NCBI GenBank assembly: GCA_047495785.1
Contig: JBLDXI010000013.1
Span: forward strand, 4,402,001 to 4,466,000
From: Lepidodermella squamata
Lineage: Eukaryota; Gastrotricha
Length of the DNA stretch: 64,000 nt
Direction: 5' to 3'
Numbering within the stretch: the first letter of the stretch is position 1; the number at the start of each line of letters is the position of its first letter. The notes under the pieces are model-generated. The model had not been told where the DNA came from. It did not search any database and saw only the letters and a list, made by a program, of their open reading frames with translations. The position numbers were made by a program, and so were the translations under genes. Below, piece by piece: positions 24,560-37,900 of the stretch.

Positions 24560-25969
24560 CTGCAGTCTAAGAAACAAGTGGATAATAAAATATAAGCAAT
24601 AACCAGGTAACAAGACAAAATGTATGACGATTAAGATCGGGAATTAGATCTAGCTGACACATAGTTTCCAGGAGCATTGAGGGATGGGGACAAAGACAGA
24701 GAAAATGACTCATCAATGGCCTCATGGGACATAGGTCGAGATTCCGTTAACGAGAGGGACAAGGGGCTCCTTTACTTTTGGGTAGGGATTGATAAAATCA
24801 CTATTATCACTAATATATTAGTGAACTGTTGAGGGCGGAAGTCGGAAACGTGCCCGGCATATCCGAGCCCGAAGAGCAATGACCACAGGCGCAGTTATCG
24901 AGGTCCACACTATGGCCAGATTTGGAGGTCCACTCTAGGACAGCCCAAGTCCGGCTGCCCGGGTGCCGAGTGCTGTGCGCCCAAGTTCTCAACAATAGCA
25001 CTGGTTCCATTGTTCACCGCCGTGCTCAGGCCAACACTTCGGATGGTGTGCAGTGAAGCGATATTTTCGAATTCGTCCAATTTGCAGTGAACGTCGCTTA
25101 CAGGCTTGTGTTAGAAAATGGTAGACGGGCCGGCCCGAACGCGCAAGACGCACGGACCGAAATCGGGGTTGGATCCCAACAGATCGCTAATGTAATAGTG
25201 AAAATAGTGATTTATCAACCCCCACCAAAAGTAAATGAGTGCCACAAGGGGTATGTTCCAGGCTCTTTTTTCACAAGGGCATAGGAAATTGAGTGGGAAA
25301 GATGAATGATTGCCTGATTCGTGATTCTCAAGAGGAATAGTCCAGAAGAAATGTTCACACTTCGCGAGATTCGCTCCAAAAGGTTTCACGGTGGACTACA
25401 AAGCGGGGCTGCAGATATAGACAAGAAAAATAATCCCGCGCAAATCGAGCCATTTATAATTGAAGGTAAAAATTGATGTTTTTAAAATAATATTTAATAT
25501 AAATATTTAATATTTTTTACAAAAACTACATTTGTCCTAGATACGAAACTCATTTACTTGGCAACAGCCAGACAGCATTAAGTAATGCTGAAAGCAGAAT
25601 ACGTGGACGATTTCGTCTACACGTAGAAGATGTAACTCGCCACCTTACCTCGGCGCGCCCATCTGCGTCTGTTGGATGGAAGACCGCCTTAGTGCGAATC
25701 CAAAGCAAATATACATTGATACATATCATTCTAAAAGCTCTCGACAAACGGACTGATCTTATGTTCACGTAGTTAAGTAGTTTGCATGTTGCGTTTATTA
25801 GGCAAATTGCCTTCTCCTTACACGAAATACGAAATACGAGTATTCTAGTTGTCTAAACGTTTGTTTATCTGCTGTGAATTCAGCGTTTTAAACGGCGTTG
25901 ACCTGATCCAATTTATTCTGCCCTAATCCAATGGCCGATTATTTTTTTGTTTAGGTTGATTAACCGAAA
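24560..25969. other. Divergent intergenic region between CUL4 and CFAP57
   Basis: This 1.4-kb gap must carry the 5' control regions of two genes read outward. A 477-bp inverted-repeat element occupies 24767-25243. I see no TATA box or other gene. A strong acceptor (TTTTTTTGTTTAG, AG at 25953-25954) stands 15 bases before the CFAP57 ATG. Confidence 0.5.
24767..25243. mobile_element. 477-bp inverted-repeat element
   Basis: Inverted arms of about 50 bp (TTTACTTTTGGxxxGGG, then TTGATAAATCACTAT-like sequence and an AATAGTGA/TCACTATT block) at 24769-24830 and 25178-25241. The direct flanks ACAAGGGG at 24759-24766 and 25244-25251 are identical, giving a 6-8 bp target duplication. No ORF. Confidence 0.65.
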
Positions 25970-28900
25970 ATGTCGATTGCTGTGGCTCAGCCTAAGCACA
26001 TTTTCGGTCTTAAAGTTGACGTCAGCAGCAATGTTCATTATCAAGATGAGCACACCGTCGTTTACCCAGCTGGCGCTTATTGTGTCATTTACAATCTCGA
26101 CACAAAGCAGCAGAAGTTTATCGCTGGATCAGAGAAGTGCCAAGGCTTTACTGCAATGGCTGTCGCGCCGAATAGGCGATATGTAGCTCTTGCTGAGCGA
26201 ACCTCAGAGCGACCTTGCGTTGTCATTTATGACTTGACTACTCTGAAGAAGAAGAAAATGCTGTCCTGCGCTGACATAATGGCTCAAGAATTCGTCAGCA
26301 TCACATTCTCACCGGATTCAAAATACTTACTGGCCCAGAGTGGCTCTCCGGATTGGGTTTTAGTGTTCTGGACCTGGGAAAAAGCTAGGCTGATGGCTCA
26401 GACGAAAACAGCCTTGCAACAAGTTGCCACAATGATTGGCCAGGTAAGGATACAAATATAGGCATAACTTTTTATTCTGTTGTAAACGCGTTGTTTCTCA
26501 TCATGAAAATTGCGCAATTGCTAACGCTATTAATCAAATATATAGCAACAGCAGCATCCTACATTCACACAGTTTCCTAAAGAGGTTTGTGGGTAGCGGT
26601 TTTCAGTTTCTTCTCTATTTACCCGCATTGAACTTTATACCAATTAACTTGCGAGCCATATTCCTTATTTTCAATCCCGAAATTTCATTTGCCATGGAAC
26701 TATGGCGATATTTCTAGCTTGAATTGTAGATCATTTGGTTGCTATATATCTTCTCTGATTATAGTGCGCCTTCAATCCTCATGACAATACTCAAGTATCT
26801 ATTGCTGGTGAAGCTGTATTCCGGATTTACCGCTACACTGAAGGCCAGTTGAAGCCACATTACTCACAGCGTGCTGAAGGCCGCACCTACACAAGTCATT
26901 GCTGGCTCGGAAACGATCTGATTGTTTGCGGCACTGACAATGGCCGGCTTCACGTGTTCGAAGACGGCGAGCTGAAGACTGAAATCGAAGTTCTGGACCC
27001 ACAGCAGAAAGAAAAACTTCTAGCTGATAAGTAAGTTTAGCAAGCGTTAGATTGCTTTCCCACACAATCCCCATTTGCATGCCTTAACGCACTTCCTCGG
27101 GTCAAAAAAAATAGGCGAATTTTTACAACACCGGGTCAAAGTGCCATGGATACATACTCGGTCGTGAGCTCGGCCGTACCACAGTACAGAACTACGTATG
27201 ATACTAACCGTGTTGATTGTTTTTCAACCCGATTCGCCGTCAGAAGAAAATTATATAGCCGCGGAATGTGTGATTAACCTAACGATGACGTGAACGTTTT
27301 TTAACCCCATTTAGCTAGCTGGAAAATTGTAACTCGATTTAAATTGTTGTTTTTCTTTCTCTAGGCAATTGGAAACTCCCGGAGCTAGTGATATGTCAGC
27401 GACTGGGCAGAGATACAACTCGATTTCAGTCTACGCCCTCGTTCCAACATCAAAAGGCTTCATATGCGCATGTGGCGGAGCTCGAGCCCACGTTTTCGAC
27501 CGAGACGAGAAGTCGATGTTCAAAAAAGTGAAAGAATTCATCGTCCGCCCGCGCGATTCCGGCTCATCGGAAGTTGCTCGCATCGAAACTGAAATTCTCA
27601 TCTCACTATCAGTTAGCCCGTCTGAGGAGAACGTGATCGCGACCTCAAATCTCCATCAAATGTACATCGCCTCAATGTCATCGACTGATTGGAGTAAAGG
27701 CAGTGACATTGGCTATTTCGAGGTCTTGGGCCAGACCTTCCACAACAGACAAGTCACCGGGGTTGATGTCTGTATTCGCAAACCATTAGTCGCGACTTGC
27801 TCCACCGATCGAACTATCCGAGTCTGGAACTATGACACATGCAGCCTGGAAATTTACAAAGAGTTTGCCGAAGAGGCGTACTCAGTCGCGTTACATCCCA
27901 GCGGGTTGTACCTATTAGTCGGATTTTCGGATAAATTGAAACTCATGAACATTTTGATTGACGATATTCGAACGTTTAAAGAATTTCCGATTCGATCTTG
28001 CTCCGAGTGCCTGTTCAGCAATGGCGGTCACATGTTTGCCGTTGTTCAGAATAATTTGATCCAAATCTACTCGTCGATGACGTTTGAAGTTCTGAAAAAT
28101 CTCCAGGGCCATAACGGTAAGGTCAAGGCAGTTTCTTGGACATCAGACGATACCAGACTCATGTCCTGCGGGGCTGATGGGGCTGTTTACGAGTGGGACG
28201 TTGTCAATGGCAAGCGGGCTAATGAATGCATTTTGAGGACCTGCTCCTATGCCGGCGTTGCCGTTGCCCCGGATAACAAGACAACGTATGGCGTTGGTAC
28301 GGATCGTAAATTGAAGGAAATCGCCGATAGCCAGGTGTTGCGTGAGGTTGATTTGGGCGATATGATGCCGACACAAGTTGCCATGTCGCATTCTGGCAAA
28401 ATGTTGTTCACTTCGTCGATGAATGGCGCGCTGCGGTGTGTCAAATTTCCGCTGTCTATGGCTGGCGAGTGGCAGGATCACGTCGCTCATACTGCCCAGA
28501 TTTCAAAGGTAATTTCATTTACCTTCGTTACAGAAAATGGGGAAATATCATGAAAATTGCCCATAATTAGGCAGCATTTTCATTCCTAATTATCAGGACG
28601 TTCACTCAAAAGAAGAAAGAGAAAAACCTCGAGATTTCAATGAAAAATACTAACTCTTACCCGATTTGCATGAGAAATTGGTAGCCGATGAAAATCAACG
28701 AGTAAAGATAAATTTTCAAGTAAAACTTTTATTGCAAAAAATTCGAAAATTCGAATTGAATTTTTTTTCGAAACATGCCCAATTTGCCATAATTAACGTA
28801 GCTAGTAAAAGTTCCAGAAACTTGAAAATGCTCAAAATTAATAAAAATTTGTTTGAACAAGTATAAATGGTATTGAATGAAAATTGAAATATTGAAGCGA

Positions 28901-31900
28901 AATTGAATGATTTAGTTCGCAAATTCAATCGTTTCAAGAATGGCTGATTCTGGACCTTGAGATTTACGTCAATGCAGGATTTTGAAAATTAGATGAAGGC
29001 AAACATGTGAGAAAAAGAATACTGAAATTTCGATCCCTTCAATTGATTGCACATCCGGAAATTCGCTGCGTTTTCAAGTGGAAAAAATGTAAAATTCTCA
29101 ATAATATAGATCGAGTGAGGTAAAAACTGTCGCCCAAAATGATAAAAGTTCGCCCCAGTTGTGTCGCCCAAAAATAAAGTCGCCCTCATTGCATGATCGC
29201 CGCACTACTAATTATAGTATATTGCCTGCTTAGTAAGCCTTTTTTATTTCGTTGGCACGATTCGTGAAAATCGATAGAAATATTGATTTTTTGAAATTTT
29301 TCAAAATTTACTAAAATTCTCAATTTTATCTGTCAATTGGCGATTATTCCGGATCCAAAATTGTCAATCAATCCGTAGTTGAATACTTCTGAATTTAAAG
29401 TTTAACGATTGCTTTGAAAAGGGAAGTGCGTCATTTTCACCCAAGACACCTTGGCCTAACGTAACTTTTCGACCCAACGACATGTTGACCTACGACACGC
29501 TGTCCCAACCGTCATCTTGGCCCAACTATTCCCACAATAATTTATTTATTTGAAAAACAGATGGCGACATCTTGACCCAAGACATATCGACCCATATTAA
29601 GGTCGAAAAATACATTTTAATTTTAATGTTGATCATGCCACAGAGCAGTGTGCCACCAGTCCCATTAAACTGGTTTATACTCCCATAAAAATTTAAGTGG
29701 GAAGTTATAGGACGGTGAAACCTCTTTCAGTGGGAACGACCCAGGTCGCGGGCCCTTTTTTCGTAGGTCGCCTGATGATTCTTAAGCTTCAAAATAATAA
29801 AGACTTGATACTGATGAAATCGGTAGGGGTCGTAGCCTGGTAAGAATGTTATTTTGAGGTAGCCATAGTTCATTTGTCGAGAGCCCTGCAATAAACCTTG
29901 AACCGCGCGAGCTTAATCTCCTTTATGTTACTCACAATTGATACCCACCGCTGCTCAACGAGCTACTCAGCTAGGTGTTCAGCGCGTGCAGCGGAAAGTT
30001 ACTCCGACACCAGAAGCGCCTGACTCTCGCGATATGAACGAGTTGCGCGCCGCAACCAGCGGCGAAAGTAAAGAATTTTGGGTCGAAATGTCGATTTAAT
30101 CTCCATTTTACGTAGGGTGGCGCTGTGTATAGTGTCACTTCAAGAGTATAAAATCGTCATCGCGAAAGTGGAAGAGCGCACACAAAAAGCAGTTATCCAT
30201 CCTTGGGGCAATACTAATCTTCCACTTCCTCCCAGAATCCAGAACCCCTTCTCCCGCTTCAACGGTAACCGTATAGCATGCGGAATACCCGCAGTCAAAA
30301 ACCAGCGGCGAGTCATAGGGGAGTCAGCTGGCAACTGTCTAGGACGAAATGCCCCATCATCAGAAGCGATTTGAAAATCCGCGGCTACGACCCCGCCGTA
30401 AATAAAAGGAACGCAACACATTTGTTGCGCCGATTTTCATTATTTCTGTTGCTATCCAATCGAATGCTAGTGTAAAAGCGACTTCTTGGCACTTTCGAAT
30501 GGTATAAAATTCATAGAAATCGGCGATAGAATGGCGAGGGAATGGAGATAACGGCATAGAAACCGACGGTAAATTAGTTCAGTTAGTTTTTTCTCTGATT
30601 TTGAATTTTTTTCTCATAAAATTCTATGCACGATATTTCAGCTATTCTGATACATTTGAATGAATATTGAAATTTTGAATAAACTTAGGTTCCAAATGTC
30701 GTTTGGGCCAAGGTGTCGCGGATTTTAAATAAAACGTATAAAAATACAGTTATTTTGGGGCGAAATGTCGATTAGTACAAAATGTCTTGGGTCAAATTGT
30801 CGCGATCTCGATTTTTGCCAAGATGTTACGTTGAGCCAAGGTATCGTGGGTCAAGATTTCGTACACCCTTGAAAAGCATAAGCTAAGCTGTAGAAGCTGT
30901 AGATGCTTTTGCACTACAAATATATTTCTATTTCTGATTGTTCATAGTAATTAAGTCTTCTCAGTACTATTAGATATTGCGCAATCGCCGCTAGCAATCA
31001 AAATGCCAAATGACATTTAATTTTTTTGGGAAACTCGAGTTCCAATTTGAAGGCCATTGTAGGTTTGAAGGTAGTTATTGATGGCATTGAAGGTAATAAA
31101 TATTAAAGTATCGGCTTAACATTTACAAAAAAATTCGATAATTTATTGACAATCATGCCAAACAAAAAGATCCCTTTCCTGTTCGAGAAGAAAACATTGA
31201 AAAATACTTTCCAAACTCGATTACGTCGCCCGCTTGATCTTGATGTGGCTTTCACTTTGTTGATGAGAATGCTCAGTTGAATTCATGATTTTTCGGTCTC
31301 AGGTTTTAAGCTGAAGAGATCAAGGTGGAAAATCCGCGGTGAAAATCGAAAAATTATGGCCGCCGAATTTCTTGATTAGGCTTCTAATTGTTGTCCGCGG
31401 ACCATTATTTGCATTATTTTTTCTGTGTTATTTACCGTATTTGCTCCTGTAGCAGCCCGGGCTACTAAAATATCGAAATTCGAAATTTTTCGGGCGACTA
31501 GCTCATTTTTCCAGCATTTTTCATGTCTTCGAACTGGCTTGACCTCTCATCCCTAGACTGCTATTAGGGATAGGCGATTATAAATTGGGCACTACTTATT
31601 GGAACAGACATGGTAATTTATTTTGATTACATTGCTCAAGCACAGTCAAGCTTTTTGTATCGACGGTTTTTCTGTTTTCCCAAAATCACTGCAATTAATG
31701 ACAATTGCAATTGAGGTTTCCCAGAAAGGTGAGTGACCAATTTTCCCGAATTTTTTTATCGCCCTAAATTATGTAAAAAATGTTTTGGTACCTTCAATAG
31801 GAAAACTTGCATGTATAGCTCGAAAACAGAAACTAACAGTCCACAGAAATTAATTTTTTGTATCAACGGTATTTTCACTGTTTTGTCCCCAAATACCTAG

Positions 31901-34900
31901 CTGCACTTATTTACTAGAGATTTGCCTGAGAGATGGAAAAGCCGTCAATCAAAGCACAGAGAATCCGACCGATTTTTTTCGAATTTTTCCATCGTTCTGA
32001 ATAATGCAAGAAAATACAGTGCAGAATCGTTATAAGGAACGGGGTGGTATATAACGAACTTTTTTGTAACGAACAAAAATTGCTGGCTCGTGCCGAACTA
32101 GGCTATTTTGCATGTGAAAAACATTTGTTGTAACGAACATTTTTTGATAACGAACTTTCTCTATAGCGAACGCCGCGAGGTGACCCGCTCGCGCGTCATC
32201 ATGGGCTTTTTACCATCGTTATTACCAACCTGAAAATGTTAGGAATATTTTTTGAATTTTTATCTGAAATTAGGGCCAAGAATGCCAAATCAGAAATTCC
32301 CGAGGGGGAAAATTCTTCATCCGATGAATCCTATCATGAATTTAATTCACAGCACACACGTAACCGCTTGTTCGCTCACGTTAATTGTTTGAGTGACACG
32401 CGCGAGTCCACTTCCGCTCATTGCCGCCCCGCTTTTACCCCAGCGCCGCGTCGAGCGATTACCGCCCGGCTTTGTCCACCACACACAACGGCCGGCTGCA
32501 AACCACAAGCTTCTGTTAGAATATGCCCATACCTAGTTTTAACGCGCGATGAATAATAACGTCAAATGGGTGCGTTCTGTAAAAATAAGGCCTATGCCAT
32601 TCAAGAGAGCGCCTCGAGTTACCTTCTAAACATTATTATTTGCCAGCGCAGTCGCAGTTCCGGAATTAATCAATCATAATTGCAAAAATGAGTTGTTTTG
32701 TTTTTATCTCAGTTTTTCCCGCGCGGCTTATTGACAAAAAACGGTGAGTCGTACCGAAAAGTGAATTCGATCGCTAGATAGCCCGTGAAATTTAGCACTA
32801 GGAACGGCGAGTTAATTTTGCCAGGATGCTTCCCCATTGTCGCTAAAAAATTGAGGAATACTGCAAAATTGAAAATTTTCAAGTGTTAAGGTGGATCGAA
32901 ACAAGTTATACCGCGCCTATTATATCTAAAGAACTACGAGTGCTACGACAATGAGCTTACTCTCGTTCGATTCGTCTTGAAATTCTACGTCGGCCAGTGT
33001 GATTGTTTCGTGCACACAAAGCAGGGAAATGCGTTTTAAATTTGACAGAAACCGACTGAGAGTGAACGCGTGTGCGCCGCCGGCTCGCTAAAAATAGGCT
33101 GAAAACGTGATTTACCGCGCTTCTCATATTACAACAACCATGAGGGCTGCGATAACGGGCTTGGTCCCTAAATATTCAGCGGACAAATTGCTACATTATA
33201 CGTGTATTCACACAGGAGCGCTATCAGGGTAAAGTGTCCAAAAATGTGACGAAAGTCGGAAAAATCAAAATTTTTATTTTCACTAAAAATTGCTAAAATC
33301 AGAGAAAAATTTGCGAGTCTCGCGGCGGTTTTAGTACCATAAAATGAGTCATAAATAAAAATGCCAGGTCTATTACCAAATAATTTCCTAAGTTATAGCG
33401 CGCGCCTTTAATTCCGCTGTTATCGTATTTATAGGGAAATTCGTGAAAGAAAACAGGTGACAGGGCAACGGGGAGGACTGCTTATAAAAGTAGGCCAAAA
33501 ATTAGAATATTGGAACAAAATTTATATCGTTTTGTTGAGAAAATAGAGGCGCATTTAACGAAATTTTCATTCGAAAAAACGGAAAATTTTTAAATCGCCG
33601 AATTGTGTAGGAAAAAACAGCATGTTAATGCATGTCATATGACAATAGCCCGCTATTGTTTAATGTGCGCCATTGTTCTCAATACGACGCGGAAAACGTC
33701 GAAATCGACTTTTCGCCTGCCCGTGGTTATAGCTCACACAATTCCACGCACTCACTCGCACTTTCCACGGCTTTCGGTCGCGATTCGGTTGCGCAACCGC
33801 TCGCGCACGACTTTCCATTGAAACCGCGCGGTTTCTGTCGTTTTCCACGGCTTTCTACGACTATCCACAGTTATCCACGGCTTTTCATGAAATCCTTCCG
33901 CTTTCCAAAATGACGCTTAATTCGGCCTCATTCCTTATTGAATCATGAATATTTCATCCTGATCTGGGTCATCGGATCGGATCACAGTGCCGAAAATGAA
34001 GAAGAAATTCAAGAAATTCAAGAAAATTCCAAAGCCAACTAAAGCAACCTCGGTTGTAGTGAACCGTGTAGCGTCAATATCTTCCCGACGTTTTTTGAAA
34101 CCGGCTACTTTTGCGCATTCGATGTTTCCGCTCAGATATAAATTATAGAACATATATTTATCCTAATTATTCATTTGAAATTTGCACCCCGACTTTTGTT
34201 TAACGTCAATTTTCGTGATTTTATATTTTTTCAATACGGCATTTCCCTTCCGACAGTTGTTCATTAAAAATAATTATTAATTCGAAATGATTTTTCATAA
34301 TTTCCATGTCGCCAAACACTTGCGCACTTATTGCCGCGAGGTTATTGCAATCGAGTTGGAAGTTATTAGGTCTTGGGAACTAGCCCGACGAAATCGCGGG
34401 TGATTGCTCCACGTCCAAAGAAGTAGTTCAGCTCCCTTCGCAACGCGTTGTGGCTACATTCAGCCTACACCAGAAAAAAATCAACCTAATCGGCTTTTAG
34501 CTTGTGAATTCCCCTCAATTAGGGCCTTGGGAGTATCCTAATACACCGATTTTCAAAATGTATCTGAGTTCTTGCTCAAAAATGACCCCAATTCATCTAC
34601 CGAAAGCATGAAATCTGTGTTGGTATCTGAAATTATGCTTTCGGTAAATGAATTGGGGTGATTATTACTGGTATAAGGATGAGCGCTCTCGCAGAACTTC
34701 GACTCTCGGCCAATCGTCATCTGATGACCCATGACGAGATCCTTGATCCATTACTTGCTGCCAGTTACAGTCATGCAGGGAAGATAAGGTCGGTAGACCG
34801 TAGTGAACTATTGCTATAGCGAACGTTTTTTTCTTGCATTACTTATAAGAGTTCGTTATAACGATTCTGCACTGTAGTTGTTAGTTTCGAAGCCCGTAAA

Positions 34901-37900
34901 AATTTGAAAGTTAACATCTGAGAAAACACGAGTTTGAGTATTGCGCAATCAATTCTTTGTCTTAATTAATGACGCACATGGGTGTAAGACATCTTGACAT
35001 CTTGCGGTTAGAGTCCGTTAAAATGTAGAATATAGTCCTGAGTCTTGCCTTTCAAATGACACATGAAACATGAAAAACGGATAAGTATGCGAGGAATGGC
35101 CCAACTTCTTCGCAGGCATGTCCCGCGACCCAAAATAAAATGCTAACTTTTCACCAAGTAGGTATTTTTTGCTGAAAAGAAGCGGAAAAGATAGAGCGCC
35201 ATCGATTTAGTAATGCTGTTATGTTCAAACCGTTTTAAACGAAAATTTTGATCAGGAAATGCTTTAGAAAACCCATTTTGTCCCGGCTAATTTTGGACAG
35301 CTTCAAACTAGAAAGAATTTAAAAAGATGCCAATCGACCTTGACATTTTTTAAATTCCATATCTCAGTGAGAACAGCACCAGCTGCGTTGGGAGCACAAT
35401 TCACGATCGAGGGTTCGAATCCCTCTCTTGCATTTTTTTTAATATTTTATTTACTTTAAATCTGCTCTCAAATTTTATCTCGCTTTAATGTGAACTTTGG
35501 CCCCAATCTAAATATTCACACTGAGCTGTCCGAAACTCCAGTTGTAGTACGAAATTAGCCGGATCGTTTTCCTTCAATACCTGTAGAGGGAACATTATTT
35601 GTTTACCGGAGTTGATGCTAGACTATGCAGTTATTCAAGGCGCATCTTTTTACATAAGGCGCGTAAAAATTGTCCACCTCAAAGAATGAAGCCCGAAAAA
35701 CACTTTTTGTCCGAAATAAGACCAGCTTACGGTATATCGCACTTGAGCTCCATTTCATTAAACGAAAAGAGATAAATTGAGAAGAACGATACGATGACCA
35801 ACGGGTTAAGTTTGTCGCGTGCGGGAATAGCCGCTCCTATTATTTGTCGATTACGCAACGCCGAAGCCATTCGGAAATTTCCGCTATTTTTCTTGTCATG
35901 CGGAAAATTCCGCGATTTATCAAATCTGGACTCGTGCGCAAAATTCCCATCACTCATTATTCTGTGCGAAAATAATAGGTACGTGCGCAAAATTCCACTG
36001 AACGAATATACCGTGCAGATCTACCAGTTAACTAGTTTTTGATGTACAAAAATACCCGCAAATGCACTGGCCTCGCGTTTGGCGCGCCATTGCGTTTGCG
36101 GCTGAATTCTATCCCTGGTGTGAGAAGCGAGTCCGCCTCCCATCTCCCATCCTCGTCCTCTTACAGCCACATAAGCGAACGGTTGTGTCTCAATGGTGGC
36201 TCAAATGTTGTAGTCGCCTCCTCAGAAAGGCAGTCCAGGCTCCCCGGGTACGACGTACGACACTTTTAGAACCCTTGTTTTGCGCGTTACAGCTAGACTA
36301 AGATTAAATAGCCTAATTAAATGGACCAGATTTTAATTTATAGCTTATAGCGGTAACGTTTACACTAAAAATAACCGCTAGACTACCTTAGCTAGGTACT
36401 ATATACGGCTTTTTTGGTGCGACCCAATTGTTGCTATGGTTAAAATTTTCCGCGACCACAACGCGCACCATGCAGTTTTTGGAAATCACGAAAATAAATG
36501 TAGGCCCCAAAACGCCAAAAACGAAAATTAAGCCGTATACAGTATATGATATAGCATTTGATGTTAGCATTTTGGCCTTGAGACTTCAAATCAAATTATT
36601 TCAAGACCCATCGGGCTGCTACCCTCAAGGTCTTATTCGAACAGTTTATAGTTTATATGAAAAATGAGCTGAAAGCCGCCCAAGTTGAATAAATGATTCG
36701 GTGGTTTAACCAGTCAGGGCGACTTTGTTTATTAGAGGGCGCGCCTCTTCAAAACGAGGGCGCGCTATTATTAAATGAGGGCTGCGATGAAACGAGGGCG
36801 AACTTTTACCTTTTGGGGCGGCAGATTTTATTTTACCGATTTAAATCCAATTTTTTTATAATTTTTTTACGGAACACTTTAAAATTCCTGCTTCTAGAGA
36901 AATTGAATTGCCCGTTTGCTGATGAATATCAATGTTATCTGTTTTTCAGATGAAAATTACAACAGACGACCGTTGCTTGATAACCGTCTCGGAAGATTCG
37001 ACAGTGCTCATCTGGAAAGTTCAAGATCGCGAAGGCCGCGGTCGAGAGCGTGAAACCGCATGGGCCGAAGAAATTCTCGTCACGAAAGCCGATCTGGAGG
37101 AGAAAAACCAAACCATCCAAGAACTGCGACTTCGCGTGCACGAACTCGAGAAAGAGAACGAGTACCAACTGCGCCTCAAGGACATGAATTATAACGAGAA
37201 AATTAAGGAATTAACGGAGAAATTCATTCAAGAAATGGAGGCGTTAAAGACTAAGAACCAAGTGTTGAAAATCGACAAGGAGAAGGGCGATGCGAAGCAT
37301 GAGGAAGAACTGTCTGACGTAGTCGCGAAGCACGAGAAGGAGCTCCAAGACCTCGAGGCGGCGAATAACCAAAAGTTAACGCTAGAATACAGCCGTTATG
37401 AAGAACTTCAGAAGAAGACGCAGAAAATGCAGGAAGAAAATGAGCGTGAAAAAATGGAGTTGGAAGAGTCGAAGGAGAGCGCGTTGGAAGAGTTGACTGA
37501 GCAGTACGAGACTCGCCTCAAGAAAATGCAGCTTGAACTCGAGCAAGTTCGCGATGAGTTGCGGCAGCAGGGCAAAGAACACGAGGAGACAAAGGGGCAA
37601 ATCGAGGAGGATGCGGATCGTGAGATTTTGGACTTGAAAACGAAGTACGAGCGGCGTTTGAAGGAAGAACGCGAGCAGAATTCACGTCTCAAGGGCGAAA
37701 CTGGAATTATGCGGAAAAAGTTCCAGTCGCAGCAGAAAGATATCGATGATTTGAAGGAGGAGATCAATAAGTACAAGAACGAGGAGGCGAAATTGAATAA
37801 TATCATCAAAAGCCTCGAGAAGGACATTGCTGGTCTTAAAAAAGAGGTGCAAGAGCGAGATGAGACGATTCAAGATAAAGAGCGGCGAATTTATGATTTG

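Noticed and set aside
32236-32556. 106-codon open frame inside the pogo-type element
   Set aside because: Shows none of the DDE or CENP-B-type motifs of a pogo transposase and has no protein-like pattern.
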